Virus record (IMG/VR): IMGVR_UViG_3300010354_000023
Span: 1 to 31,886 of that record
DNA length: 31,886 nt
Strand: one strand, 5' to 3'
DNA from: a virus
A program made the translations under genes and the position numbers. The notes under the pieces were generated by a model. That model saw only the letters and a list, made by a program, of their open reading frames with translations, ran no database searches and had not been told where the DNA came from. Shown here piece by piece: positions 14,216 to 21,976 of the stretch (the first letter of the stretch is position 1; the number at the start of each line of letters is the position of its first letter).

Positions 14216-14797
14216 TTAAAGTCTGCCCCAACGTATGTCCTTGACTATTTGTGGTGAAAAATCCATGCCCCTGTCTGTGGGAAAATGTAAGTTCTGTGAT
14301 GCTGGATTGGTTCTTCTACCATTGGTCCTCTCAAAATCCGCGAACTGACTGGCACAACTAATAGTGATGGTGGCTGTGCTTTCTGTTTCTCTGATTGAAT
14401 AACCTGTAATCCTGCCATCAAACACAAGAAATACATCATCATCAGTGAAAGTGAAATCATCATTTAACACAGCACGATAGATAACCACACGTGAATCAAT
14501 ATAATCATTGTTGAGGATGAGAGCCACTGTGGTGGTATCCACAGCAGTGAATGTCATTTCCAGTGTGCCCACTCGTAGATCTGAACTCTCCACGATGTTG
14601 CCATAACTTAAAAATTGATTCTGTGCTAGATAGGTATTGGTCCCAGCATCTGGTGCTGAAGGACTGTCCCATTGTAAATTAATATTGGTTGTGGTGTAAT
14701 ATTGAGCAGTATCCAAATGCACTTCAATGAGATCTGCTACAAATATCTGTCTAGATTCTAATTTAGTTTGTAATGCGGTACCTATATTCCTGCTCAT
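14216..14797 (-). CDS. Tail-tip / baseplate hub protein, DUF2163-like (193 aa)
   Basis: Position (third after the tape measure) and sequence fit the DUF2163-type tail proteins: MSRNIGTALQTKLESRQIFVADLIEVHLD at the start, YGNIVESSDLRVGTLEMTFTAVD, VFDGRITGYSIRE, then CASQFADFERTNGRRTNPASQ near the C-terminus, which is the usual CS..FADFERTNGRRTN signature. It should form part of the hub joining tube and tip protein. The ATG overlaps the preceding stop (TAATG). Confidence 0.75.
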   Translation of the reverse strand: MSRNIGTALQTKLESRQIFVADLIEVHLDTAQYYTTTNINLQWDSPSAPDAGTNTYLAQNQFLSYGNIVESSDLRVGTLEMTFTAVDTTTVALILNNDYIDSRVVIYRAVLNDDFTFTDDDVFLVFDGRITGYSIRETESTATITISCASQFADFERTNGRRTNPASQNLHFPTDRGMDFSPQIVKDIRWGRL

Positions 14798-15384
14798 TAG
14801 ATCTCCTCATTGACAGTAATCTCATATTTGTAGGTGCCATCTGCTTGAGCAATATATTTTTGTTGATCGTTGTCAAGATAAACTTTGATAGGCACGTTGT
14901 TGTAGGTGATAGTGGTTGTGTTGCTGATGCTGGACACGAGATTTGGATAAAAATTTATGGTGTCCACAGTGGAATTATCTAGATTGACATCCTCAGTCAA
15001 CATATAAACTTTGTCATGATTAGAAAATTTAATTAAATCTCCTTTTTTGAGAGTGCCTGTGCCACCTGCCACATTACAAGACAGTGATCCTGCTGCCGCT
15101 GTGGCATTCACAGTCACAGTGCCTGATGCTGTGCCTCTAGAGGATGCCACCACAGGAGGAACCACAGTGAATGATCCATACTGTCCATCCTGTTGCACAA
15201 TAAAACTATACACACTCATAAAATCTGCTCTGCTGAGTGCAGGAGATCTCAATCTAAAACTCCAATACTGTGCCCCCACTCTCAATCTCTGTGCCTTGCC
15301 ACTCACGCTCACAGTGACTCTGCTGGTCACGTTGCTTTGGAAATCCAATGTATCAAAACCTGTTGTGGGAAATGTTCCGCTCAT
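14797..15384 (-). CDS. Minor tail / distal tail protein (195 aa)
   Basis: First gene after the tape measure, with AAAGGAG upstream and two bases after its stop. The N-terminus FPTTGFDTLDFQSNVTSRVTVSVSGKAQRLRVGAQYWSFRLRSPALSR, followed by QDGQYGSFTVVPP, is typical of small tail proteins at this locus; the C-terminal domain is beta-rich. Likely a distal tail/hub component; exact equivalence is not certain. Confidence 0.7.
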   Translation of the reverse strand: MSGTFPTTGFDTLDFQSNVTSRVTVSVSGKAQRLRVGAQYWSFRLRSPALSRADFMSVYSFIVQQDGQYGSFTVVPPVVASSRGTASGTVTVNATAAAGSLSCNVAGGTGTLKKGDLIKFSNHDKVYMLTEDVNLDNSTVDTINFYPNLVSSISNTTTITYNNVPIKVYLDNDQQKYIAQADGTYKYEITVNEEI

Positions 15385-15385
15385 G

Positions 15386-17182
15386 TTATGCTGTCAAACT
15401 CCTTTTGCCTCTTTCTGCAAGGCCCTTGTTAATCAAACCAATAATTAAATCTTGTCTTGTAGTTAGTAGAGTATCAAAGTCACGAGCATCCAATGTGGTT
15501 ATCTCAAATGTCACATTGACATCACCGTTGATTGGACCCGCCCCACTATAAGAACCCTGTCCTGTGGGAGTGGTTAAATCTTGATTGCTAACGATATTAC
15601 CACTGGTGCTGGGCACAAATAATTCTGGACCTTTATCTCCCACAATGATGGGTTCATTGGCCTGTGCATATCCACCATTACCAAATAATTTAATACCACC
15701 TGTGGGACCACCAAAGAATGCCAGTGCGGCTTGTAGAGCCAATTGTGTTCTCAATTCACTATTAACTCCACGAACTCTATCTCTAATCTCTTCAAATTTC
15801 TTTTTCACATAATCCAATATGAATACCTGTATGGCCAATTGTATAAAACCAGTGATCAATTGTTTGGCGATGGCCTGCCCTAGATCATACATGGCCTGCG
15901 TGGCTGATTTTGTGCCATTGAATATGCTCAACAGGGCATCCGCACCTGCGGTTTTGAGTGTGCCAAATGTGCCTTTTAATAGATCCACAGTCTCTTGATA
16001 TGGATTTGCGGCATCACTCAATTGTTTGAAAGCATCTTCTCCTGCTCTGCCTAATTGATACAACAGATCTTTCTGCAACCTTAATTGTTCGTTGAGGTCA
16101 TACCAAGATTGATTGGAATCTTCCGCTTGTGCCTGTAGGCTCCTAGCATAAGCATCAGAGGCTTTTTTAGCTTCTTGTGCCGCTTTTCCAGCACCTGTAT
16201 AAGCATCTTTAACTTTGTCTACGACACCTTTGCCTTTGTCAATTTCTTTAATAGTATTTTTTAAACCTGTAAAATCAAATTTTTCAAATGCTTCTTTAAA
16301 TCTATCTAGGCTGGGCAATCCACCCGTAATGGTTTTATAAAAACCTGTTATGCTTTTGTATGCGTCTGAGAAGAAAGACTCAACAATCATACCCACGTTG
16401 ATGAATGCCTGTATAATTTCTCCAATTATAACTCCCAGTACTCTAAATCTAGCATTAAATTTGTCCAGCTGAACTTGTCCGCCTGTGAATGATCCTGTGA
16501 ATGAAGTTAGAAAATTTTCTCCAAATCCTATCACAGCATTTTGCACAGCATTGAGGCTGCCTTGCACACTGTCTGCTTGATCTTTTAGAGCACCACCCAA
16601 TGGACCATTCTTGCCCAATAATTTGGCCAATGCCTCACTGGCCCTCAGTCCTGATTTTTCTGCTTCTTTGGCAATGTCTGGATAAAATCTTTTGATGTAT
16701 TGTGCCAATTCGCTCGTGGTGCCTATGCCTTCCACATTGGCTTTGGCAATCATCTCAGCGGCTTTTTCAACTGAGATGCCAAATGCGGCTGATGCCGTGC
16801 CTGCTTGTTCTAAATTCTTTTGTAGATCTTGTGGCAGAGGAGATATCCTTGCCAATACCACGGATGCTTTTTGCACATCATCCAGTGATAATTTGTATTC
16901 CTTGGCAAATTTTGTGGCAGTATCAAATGCCTGTTTGCCCAGTTGGGCTCCACCATACAGTGCAGTGAGTTCACGATTGGTTTTTTCTGCAGCCGTGGCC
17001 ACATCCAACATACCTTTTAGGACACCAGCACCACCCAATGCAATGAAGGCACCCCTAACGAGTCTAAACGTGGAAGCCACTGTGGCACCATTCTTGTCAA
17101 TCCTGTTCAGTGCTGTGTTGACTTGATTGAGTCCTCCCAGTCCTTTGACCAAGACATCAATACCTAGTGCATAACTGGCCAT
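15386..17182 (-). CDS. Tail tape measure protein (598 aa)
   Basis: Long Ala/Lys/Glu-rich helical protein after the tail chaperones. The N-terminal region is coiled coil (GLNQVNTALNRIDKNGATVAS). Hydrophobic segments (VLGVIIGEIIQAFINVGMIV; LITGFIQLAIQVFILDYV) are likely membrane-insertion parts. The C-terminus carries the common GGYAQANEPIIVGDKGPELFVPSTSG.IV signature. At about 1.5 Angstrom per residue, 598 residues predict a tail of roughly 90 nm (inference). It acts as ruler for the tube and is expelled at infection. The ATG follows the GT extension by two bases. Confidence 0.92.
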   Translation of the reverse strand: MASYALGIDVLVKGLGGLNQVNTALNRIDKNGATVASTFRLVRGAFIALGGAGVLKGMLDVATAAEKTNRELTALYGGAQLGKQAFDTATKFAKEYKLSLDDVQKASVVLARISPLPQDLQKNLEQAGTASAAFGISVEKAAEMIAKANVEGIGTTSELAQYIKRFYPDIAKEAEKSGLRASEALAKLLGKNGPLGGALKDQADSVQGSLNAVQNAVIGFGENFLTSFTGSFTGGQVQLDKFNARFRVLGVIIGEIIQAFINVGMIVESFFSDAYKSITGFYKTITGGLPSLDRFKEAFEKFDFTGLKNTIKEIDKGKGVVDKVKDAYTGAGKAAQEAKKASDAYARSLQAQAEDSNQSWYDLNEQLRLQKDLLYQLGRAGEDAFKQLSDAANPYQETVDLLKGTFGTLKTAGADALLSIFNGTKSATQAMYDLGQAIAKQLITGFIQLAIQVFILDYVKKKFEEIRDRVRGVNSELRTQLALQAALAFFGGPTGGIKLFGNGGYAQANEPIIVGDKGPELFVPSTSGNIVSNQDLTTPTGQGSYSGAGPINGDVNVTFEITTLDARDFDTLLTTRQDLIIGLINKGLAERGKRSLTA

Positions 17183-17184
17183 CG

Positions 17185-17346
17185 TTATCTACCCCTCACA
17201 GGGTTGCCTTTCATTTTTGAAGCTTTCATAGTTTTCTGCTTCTCCTGGTTATCATATGTGATGTATCCAGCCCACATCACTAATTCCAACGTTGACATCT
17301 TTATGATTTCTTCAACAGACTTATGCAGTCTATCTGCTAGCATCAT
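17185..17346 (-). CDS. Tail assembly chaperone T-part (G-T frameshift extension)
   Basis: Lies in the -1 frame relative to the 114-residue chaperone and just before the tape measure. From ATG 17346 it reads MMLADRLHKSVEEIIKMSTL... (53 residues). The family-like block starts earlier, at VELRFIMMLADRLHKS, i.e. upstream of the ATG and in the -1 frame, which is open back to about 17409. This suggests normal expression as a G-T fusion by -1 slippage before the TAG at 17373. The best slip region is GCAAAGG (codons GCA AAG), not a canonical X-XXY-YYZ heptamer, so the exact site is uncertain. Independent initiation at 17346 is possible but has no good ribosome site. Confidence 0.65.
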   Translation of the reverse strand: MMLADRLHKSVEEIIKMSTLELVMWAGYITYDNQEKQKTMKASKMKGNPVRGR

Positions 17347-17372
17347 AATGAATCTCAACTCAACGTTGGTTG

Positions 17373-17717
17373 CTATTCCTTTGCGGCTTCTTCTGCAGTA
17401 ACATTTACTTTACCGTTGTTGATGGCACCCGCTACCTTTATGATAACAGATGGATCTGCTTCGTTAAGTAATTTTACTCTGTCCGCATCAGTGAACAACC
17501 TCTTACCATTGGCATCTTTGGCTTTGACAATCAGTGTTTCCACCAATGCTTCTACCAAGTTACCTTTTGTGGCAAGATCCACTATCCTAGACTCATCTTT
17601 GAAAGGATGTGTGGTTCTGAAATAGATATCAGTGCCCCATTCCTCACAGTGATATTTTTTAAGATCACCTGAGATGCTGTTTTGATAGTGTTGGCTTATC
17701 TTATCTGTAATGCTCAT
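17373..17717 (-). CDS. Tail assembly chaperone G-part (114 aa)
   Basis: Sits between the tail tube module and the tape measure, as lambda gpG does. The sequence is mixed helical (CEEWGTDIYFRTTHPFKDESRIVDLATKGNLVEALVETLIVKAKDANGKRLFTDADRVKLL...), resembling the chaperone family that opens with ..W.....IY.......DE..... and contains VE.L....KD..G..LF. It would coat the tape measure during tail assembly. The stop at 17373 is followed by the -1 frame T extension. Confidence 0.75.
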   Translation of the reverse strand: MSITDKISQHYQNSISGDLKKYHCEEWGTDIYFRTTHPFKDESRIVDLATKGNLVEALVETLIVKAKDANGKRLFTDADRVKLLNEADPSVIIKVAGAINNGKVNVTAEEAAKE

Positions 17718-17720
17718 TTT

Positions 17721-18026
17721 TTATTTTCTCCTTATTTTTTCTTGTCTTATCACCTGGTCAATGGATGGCTTCACGATACCTCGCGGTGCCTGTTTGCTGT
17801 ATCCATCTTCCAATCTCTGTGCATACGGTTGTGGGTTGATTATTTTTACTCTCTCCTTGGTTCCATACTTCTTCCAAGATCTCTTGAACTTGCCGCTCTT
17901 TACTGGACTGTTTGCCTGTAATAATTTGTAGAGTTCATCCACAATTATGTTGGTCGCACCAGTGATGTAAGCCTTGGTGTCAGAGATGGCTTTCTTAGAG
18001 TTAAATTTAACAACCACATCAACCAT
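17721..18026 (-). CDS. HK97 gp10-like head-tail / tail completion protein (101 aa)
   Basis: Carries the family core: ELYKLLQANSPVKSGKFKRSWKKYG, then INPQPYAQRLEDGYSKQAPRGIVKPS. This matches the SPVKTG.L..SW....., N..PYA..LE.GYS.QAP.G.V pattern of HK97 gp10-type proteins. It would act at the neck or tail end. It lies between the tail tube and the chaperone genes, whereas it usually precedes the tube gene. The start is one base after the tube gene's stop. Confidence 0.8.
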   Translation of the reverse strand: MVDVVVKFNSKKAISDTKAYITGATNIIVDELYKLLQANSPVKSGKFKRSWKKYGTKERVKIINPQPYAQRLEDGYSKQAPRGIVKPSIDQVIRQEKIRRK

Positions 18027-18027
18027 A

Positions 18028-18453
18028 TTACAGACTTGTTCTTGTCAATGCACCAGAACCTTGGAAGGTCACTGAACATTCCACCATACCATCAAAGTTT
18101 GCTGTGATGGAGTGTCCTGTTATAATGATTGTTCCAGATAGTTTGATACCAGTGGATTCACCTGATGGATATAACTCAATTGTGGTTGCTCCATTGTCTC
18201 CACCAATAGCATTGAACAAATTTACTTGTCCTTGGTTGTCATCTCTGAAATAAAGATCCATAGATCCAGAGAACTGTTTAAGTCCTGGAAGATATGCTCG
18301 TGATCCTGATCCCATAACAGATGTTTCAATTGCTTGTGTTTCTTGATCTAACGTGAAAGATCTAACACTGGCTACTGATACAGCAGAAGATGCAGTGTCA
18401 GAGAATTTAACGACACCCGCTTCACCTGTGTATGTTGTTGTGTTTGTTGCCAT
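18028..18453 (-). CDS. Major tail tube protein (141 aa)
   Basis: Small beta-rich protein with the fold pattern of tail tube proteins: GEAGVVKFSDTASSAVSVASVRSFTLDQETQAIETSVMGSGSRAYLPGLKQFSGSMDLYFRDDNQGQVNL and a C-terminal SGTIIITGHSITANFDGMVECSVTFQGSG. Phrases such as V.SFTLDQE...IETS.MG.....Y.PGL...SG are characteristic. AAGGAGG before its ATG lies inside the end of the upstream 50-residue gene. Hexamers should stack to form the tail tube. Confidence 0.85.
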   Translation of the reverse strand: MATNTTTYTGEAGVVKFSDTASSAVSVASVRSFTLDQETQAIETSVMGSGSRAYLPGLKQFSGSMDLYFRDDNQGQVNLFNAIGGDNGATTIELYPSGESTGIKLSGTIIITGHSITANFDGMVECSVTFQGSGALTRTSL

Positions 18454-18606
18454 TTATTTGGCCTCCTTGTTTTTGTTTTTAATCATCGCTGCCACAATGT
18501 GTTCATCTAGTATGTCAGCCGTAGCGATTAATTTGTGTCGCTTCAACTGATGCTTAATTGGCTTGGCAGTGCCAATATTTCGCGGTCTTAAGACTGCGGA
18601 ATTCAT
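18454..18606 (-). CDS. Small basic protein between connector and tail tube genes (50 aa)
   Basis: ATG 18606 overlaps the stop of the upstream gene (TAATG) and its TAA directly abuts the tail tube ATG, so it fills the gap exactly. Sequence: N-terminal MNSAVLRPRNIGTAKPIKHQ, then a helical ADILDEHIVAAMIKNKNKEAK. No family recognised. The tight packing on both sides makes it very likely real; it may assist tail-tube or neck assembly. Confidence 0.7.
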   Translation of the reverse strand: MNSAVLRPRNIGTAKPIKHQLKRHKLIATADILDEHIVAAMIKNKNKEAK

Positions 18607-19043
18607 TATAATACACCTTTCTTGTAGGTATAGAAAACATCCACTGTGACAATTACTTCACCCAGTGGTATCTCTCTTTCCACAATCTGTATATTACTAA
18701 TTCTTGTGGTAACATTGTGAATGTTGCCTGAATTTACGCTGATATCTCTGCCTCGTTGTTGCTCTAGAGTTTCTTCAATTCTTTCCACTATCTCATTCCT
18801 CAATGTGTCCAATTCTGGTCCTCTCACATAGCATCTCAACACGTATTGTGTTTTGCTTCTGCGAAGATCCATGGATACATCTTCTCTGTCCTCAGTGGTG
18901 GTCACAACCAATATGGCTGGGAATTGTGTGATGGCTAATTTTACCACATCAAAATATTTACGACTAACCAAACCAGGTGCTGGCTGTGTCATATTTTGTA
19001 ATTGCTGGACTATGTTGATGGCTATATTTTCTCTAGCTGACAT
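18606..19043 (-). CDS. Tail terminator / neck protein candidate (145 aa)
   Basis: Length, place (second after the capsid, before the tube) and sequence (ARENIAINIVQQLQNM...FPAILVVTTTEDREDVSMDLRRSKTQYVLRCYVRG...IVERIEETL, then IPLGEVIVTVDVFYTYKKG) suit tail terminator/tail completion proteins, which cap the tube end. The ATG overlaps the preceding stop (TAATG), as does the stop with the next gene. Assignment rests on context and general pattern. Confidence 0.6.
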   Translation of the reverse strand: MSARENIAINIVQQLQNMTQPAPGLVSRKYFDVVKLAITQFPAILVVTTTEDREDVSMDLRRSKTQYVLRCYVRGPELDTLRNEIVERIEETLEQQRGRDISVNSGNIHNVTTRISNIQIVEREIPLGEVIVTVDVFYTYKKGVL

Positions 19044-19495
19044 TATCTCTGCAATCTTCTATGATAGTAGGGTTTCTTTTCAGTTTCACTAAATGTGCCT
19101 GAACTGTCAAGATCGTATTCAACACCAACTTGTAGTATCAAATTAAATTCTTCTTCAAATTTACTCTTGTAGTAGGACATCTTTTCTCTGAAAACATCAC
19201 CCGCTGGATCAAAGGTAGATAGCTTGGGATATATGTAGTATGCCAGAACATGATACACCGCGGCTCTTTCAAATTGGCTGGCATTGAGTTTGCCTTCTTC
19301 CAATCTGGTCACGTTGCCTGTGAGAACGGAAATGTCCACTCTCCCAAATTTTGTTGTGGGCCACCAACGAATGTTGAGCAGTCTCACGATGTCATCGTAT
19401 GTTCTTTGATGTAGGTCGCTGAAGTCTTGGATACCAAACTCCAAAATTTGGGGTTCATAATCCTTCAGATCAGCATCTGTTGCGAATTGTGACAT
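19043..19495 (-). CDS. Head-tail connector / adaptor (150 aa)
   Basis: First head-neck gene after the capsid. Sequence ATDADLKDYEPQILEFGIQDFSDLHQRTYDDIVRLLNIRWW at the start, then a helical FERAAVYHVLAYYIYPKL segment, fits the small helical adaptor proteins that bind the portal ring. AAGGA lies before ATG 19495. A TATAAATA element (19543..19550) is upstream and overlaps the promoter of the divergently oriented HNH gene, so this gene probably has its own transcription start. Confidence 0.65.
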   Translation of the reverse strand: MSQFATDADLKDYEPQILEFGIQDFSDLHQRTYDDIVRLLNIRWWPTTKFGRVDISVLTGNVTRLEEGKLNASQFERAAVYHVLAYYIYPKLSTFDPAGDVFREKMSYYKSKFEEEFNLILQVGVEYDLDSSGTFSETEKKPYYHRRLQR

Positions 19496-19535
19496 AGAAG
19501 TCCTTCTTTTATGTTGTTAATCAAGTCCTACTTGA

Positions 19536-19564
19536 TTGATATTATTTATATAAAATGTTATAGT
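19536..19564 (+). promoter_or_regulatory. Promoter for leaderless HNH gene at 19571
   Basis: TTGATA (19536..19541), 17 bases, then TATAGT (19559..19564) preceded by TGT. The -10 lies at -12 to -7 from ATG 19571, so +1 should be the ATG. No ribosome site is present. Confidence 0.65.
19543..19550 (-). promoter_or_regulatory. TATAAATA late-type element before the connector gene
   Basis: The minus strand reads TATAAATAATATC, 47 bases before ATG 19495, within the spacer of the opposing HNH promoter. No -35 is apparent. Confidence 0.45.
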
Positions 19565-19570
19565 ATGTGA

Positions 19571-20056
19571 ATGAAAGCCATTGATAGATTCACGAAAAAG
19601 GTCAAGATTGCAGATTCAGGCTGTTGGGAATGGATGGGGGCTAGAGATAGATATGGTAGTTTTTGGTATGATGGTGCTAACATTGGACCACATCGTTGGA
19701 TCTATGAATATGTGCATAATAAAAAATTACCCAAAGATATCTATGTTTGTCACACCTGTGACAATGGGGGTTGTGTAAATCCTGCACATCTATTTGAAGG
19801 CACAGCCGCTGATAATACGAATGACAAAGTGAACAAAGGCAGACATACCAAAGGTGTAGATGTCAATACTAATAAACTCACTGAAGCAGATGTTCTATTC
19901 ATCAGAGAGAACAGACACCTTAAAACAAAATATCTAGCTAAAAATTTTGGAGTTAATATACATCATATTAACAAATTGAAAAGAGGTCTTGGTTGGAAGC
20001 ACTTAAACGAGAAAGGCCCAATTAAGGGCCTCTCTCAGTGTCAAACAAAAGTATAA
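19571..20056 (+). CDS. HNH homing endonuclease (first late-operon copy, 161 aa)
   Basis: HNH_3-type. Landmarks: CWEWMGARDRYG (18..29), HRWIYEY at 41..47, CHTCDNGGCVNPAHL (60..74) with His61, Asn70, His73, then GTAADN. The C-terminal LTEADVLFIRENRHLKTKYLAKNFGVNIHHINKLKRG is a helix-turn-helix-like DNA reader. It is placed antisense between the capsid gene and the connector gene. Its stop is 3 bases from the capsid stop (convergent) and its start is 75 bases from the divergent connector start. It has its own leaderless promoter. It should cut an unoccupied capsid-connector junction in related phages and spread by repair. Confidence 0.92.
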   Translation: MKAIDRFTKKVKIADSGCWEWMGARDRYGSFWYDGANIGPHRWIYEYVHNKKLPKDIYVCHTCDNGGCVNPAHLFEGTAADNTNDKVNKGRHTKGVDVNTNKLTEADVLFIRENRHLKTKYLAKNFGVNIHHINKLKRGLGWKHLNEKGPIKGLSQCQTKV

Positions 20057-20063
20057 AAATTAT
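20046..20063. repeat. 18-bp repeat shared with 6251..6268
   Basis: caaaagtataaaaattat spans the stop codons of the convergent HNH and capsid genes and overlaps the inverted repeat at 20050..20066. The other copy lies upstream of the HNH gene at 6140. Confidence 0.5.
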
Positions 20064-20066
20064 ACT
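20050..20066. terminator. AT-rich inverted repeat between convergent HNH and capsid genes
   Basis: AGTATAA-AAA-TTATACT is a perfect 7-bp stem spanning both stop codons. On the minus strand it is followed by TTTGTTTG, so it may weakly terminate capsid-side transcription. The stem is all AT apart from one pair, so strength is doubtful. Confidence 0.35.
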
Positions 20067-20959
20067 ATGTTTCTCGTACCTTTTATTAAACAGGCATAGT
20101 TTTGTTTTAACACACCGTTACCGCGAGCAGTAGTGGCCACAAATTCTGTGGTTCTAGCTGAAGCATCACGTTGCGTTTCTATCCTGATATTTCTTTTCAA
20201 GATATGACCAAACGCACTTGGTGAAAATACAGCACCAGCCGCAGAATTTGCAGTAGATTCATCAGCGATAACTGAGCTCATGAATACTTTCACGTTAAAA
20301 AGTTTACCTACATAAGCAGATGAACTGATTAAACTGTCTCCCACGGTTGATAGTGCATTGGCACCACTTGATGTGGCATAACCTGCGTTAGCCAACACTT
20401 TAGTCAAGTAGTATGCTTGACCTGGGTGTAGCACAGCAAAATAGTCACCGTCCGCATCAGTAGGAGCGTTCACTCCTCTTAATTTGTAGACAGCGGCTAA
20501 TATTGTGTCAGGTGTGATTGTTCCTGAAGTATTACCTACAGAATGTGTAGTGATGTTGCTCTCTGTGAATAGAGAGAACGCATCAGTGTCAATCTTTTCT
20601 GCGATCGCTGATCCCAACATAACTCCCACATCAGATGCCATAGTTCTAGCAGTTGATTCTGCCAAAAGGTCTGACACGTCCAATCTAGCACCAATTTCTG
20701 ATGCAGTGATCGTCACTGATGTCACATCCATTGATTCACCATCCAAGTCTTGAGCTTGTGTTGGTGCGGATGCCGTGATTGAAGGGTATACAGGCACCTG
20801 GACTGTTAATCCTGGCTGTCCAGTGTAGTCATACACTCTGAACAGATTGCCTGCGATTGATTTTTCTTGTGCTGTGAAAACGGCCTCATTAAGGACATTT
20901 GTCAACAACGCTGTGTCCAGCGAGGATAAACCTGCTGGGCCTAAAGATGAAGTTGCCAT
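20060..20959 (-). CDS. Major capsid protein (299 aa)
   Basis: Follows the scaffold gene, with AAGGAG before ATG 20959. The sequence has the look of HK97-fold capsid proteins of marine siphophages: N-terminal LSSLDTALLTNVLNEAVFTAQEKSIAGNLFRVYDYTGQPGLTVQVPVYP, a mid segment TASEIGARLDVSDLLAESTARTMASDVGVMLGSAIAEKID, then YFAVLHPGQAYYLTKVLANAGYA and FNVKVFMSSVI. Length 299 is normal. No maturation protease gene is adjacent; a scaffold is present instead. Confidence 0.88.
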   Translation of the reverse strand: MATSSLGPAGLSSLDTALLTNVLNEAVFTAQEKSIAGNLFRVYDYTGQPGLTVQVPVYPSITASAPTQAQDLDGESMDVTSVTITASEIGARLDVSDLLAESTARTMASDVGVMLGSAIAEKIDTDAFSLFTESNITTHSVGNTSGTITPDTILAAVYKLRGVNAPTDADGDYFAVLHPGQAYYLTKVLANAGYATSSGANALSTVGDSLISSSAYVGKLFNVKVFMSSVIADESTANSAAGAVFSPSAFGHILKRNIRIETQRDASARTTEFVATTARGNGVLKQNYACLIKGTRNIV

Positions 20960-21001
20960 CTTTAACTCCTTATTGTTAAGTTAAATTTGACTTACAATCT
21001 A

Positions 21002-21703
21002 CTACTTTTGGAATAGATTCCTACGAAGTTGCTTGTAAATCGCTCTGTCCGCTGGATTGTTTAGATCCAACTTGCTGACATCAACGTTCTTGGCACCTTC
21101 AGGTGATGTGTTTGATTTACTGCCTCCACCAGCGGGACCTGCTGTGACAAAATGTGGATTGGTCTTGAGCCATTCGCTCACTAATCCATCAATGGTCATA
21201 GGGTCACCAGTTTCAGTGTATTTCACTTGTCCAGATTTTGGATCAATCACTTCAACCTCACCAGCTTCTGACATCCTAACTTGATCCCTAACGAGCCTCG
21301 CGACCTGTTCTGGATTGATAGCTTTCTTGGTAGATGCCGCATTTATCAATGCTCCATCCACTTTGATTTTAGCCAGTTCACTGGATAAAGTTTGGATTTT
21401 TTGTTGGGCCTTATCAGCCTGTTCCTTCAAAATCTTTTCAAACTCACCCTTACGTTTTTGTTCCTCAAGTTTTAATTGCTCTTCCTTTTGGACCAAAGAC
21501 TTGTATGCCTCAACATCCACACCTTCGTATTTCTTTGCGATCTTGGCTTCTGTCTTTCTTCTAACTTCTGCCGCGATAGCATCCAATTCCGCTTGTGTGT
21601 AGACTCTGGTTGATTCAGCGACCTGAGATGGATTATTTTTAGAGCCTTCTGTAGTTGCCTCAGTAGCAATTTCCTTATTGGCTGTCAATGAATTATCACT
21701 CAT
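21002..21703 (-). CDS. Capsid scaffolding protein (233 aa)
   Basis: Immediately before the capsid gene. ATG 21703 chosen (MSDNSLTANK) because AAAGGAGAAA sits upstream; an in-frame ATG 27 bases earlier would place the ribosome site inside the gene. The protein is acidic/basic coiled coil (AELDAIAAEVRRKTEAKIAKKYEGVDVEAYKSLVQKEEQLKLEEQKRKGEFEKILKEQADKAQQKIQTL) with a flexible Gly/Ser/Pro stretch (AGGGSKSNTSPEG) and a basic C-terminal helix (LYKQ-like YKQLRRNLFQK) that should bind the capsid protein. A TATAAATA element lies upstream. Confidence 0.82.
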   Translation of the reverse strand: MSDNSLTANKEIATEATTEGSKNNPSQVAESTRVYTQAELDAIAAEVRRKTEAKIAKKYEGVDVEAYKSLVQKEEQLKLEEQKRKGEFEKILKEQADKAQQKIQTLSSELAKIKVDGALINAASTKKAINPEQVARLVRDQVRMSEAGEVEVIDPKSGQVKYTETGDPMTIDGLVSEWLKTNPHFVTAGPAGGGSKSNTSPEGAKNVDVSKLDLNNPADRAIYKQLRRNLFQK

Positions 21704-21757
21704 CGTGTGTTTCTCCTTTTTGTTGAACAAGGGCAGGATATACCCTCGTAATGCAGT

Positions 21758-21765
21758 TATTTATA
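21758..21765 (-). promoter_or_regulatory. TATAAATA late-type element before the scaffold and capsid genes
   Basis: The minus strand reads CTGTATAAATAACTGC, 54 bases before ATG 21703, in the end of the preceding small gene. The CTG prefix is also found in the element at 1053. Confidence 0.45.
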
Positions 21766-21770
21766 CAGGA

Positions 21771-21974
21771 TTACTTGATGGCAAAGAAATTGTTGCTGAT
21801 GCTCCACAGCACCAATAATAGGGATCCAACCACTGTGATCAGTTTGATCCACAGCATGATGTTTTCAATGCAGAGTCTTTGTTTCTTATTCTTGAGCAGT
21901 TGTTTCTGTAATATTACAGATTTTTTGGTAAGAGCATCTATTCTTTTAAGGAGTGTTTTTTCAAAGCGATTCAT
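21771..21974 (-). CDS. Small membrane protein (67 aa)
   Basis: The basic N-terminal half is coiled-coil-like (NRFEKTLLKRIDALTKKSVILQKQLLKNKKQR). It is followed by one transmembrane segment, about residues 40..60 (MLWIKLITVVGSLLLVLWSI). The size and layout would allow a holin- or spanin-like role, but nothing proves lysis. Located between small virion genes and the scaffold. Confidence 0.6.
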   Translation of the reverse strand: MNRFEKTLLKRIDALTKKSVILQKQLLKNKKQRLCIENIMLWIKLITVVGSLLLVLWSISNNFFAIK

Positions 21975-21976
21975 GA

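Noticed and set aside
21771-21974. Firm holin call for the 67-aa membrane protein
   Set aside because: Only one transmembrane segment and no adjacent endolysin; the evidence supports only 'small membrane protein'.
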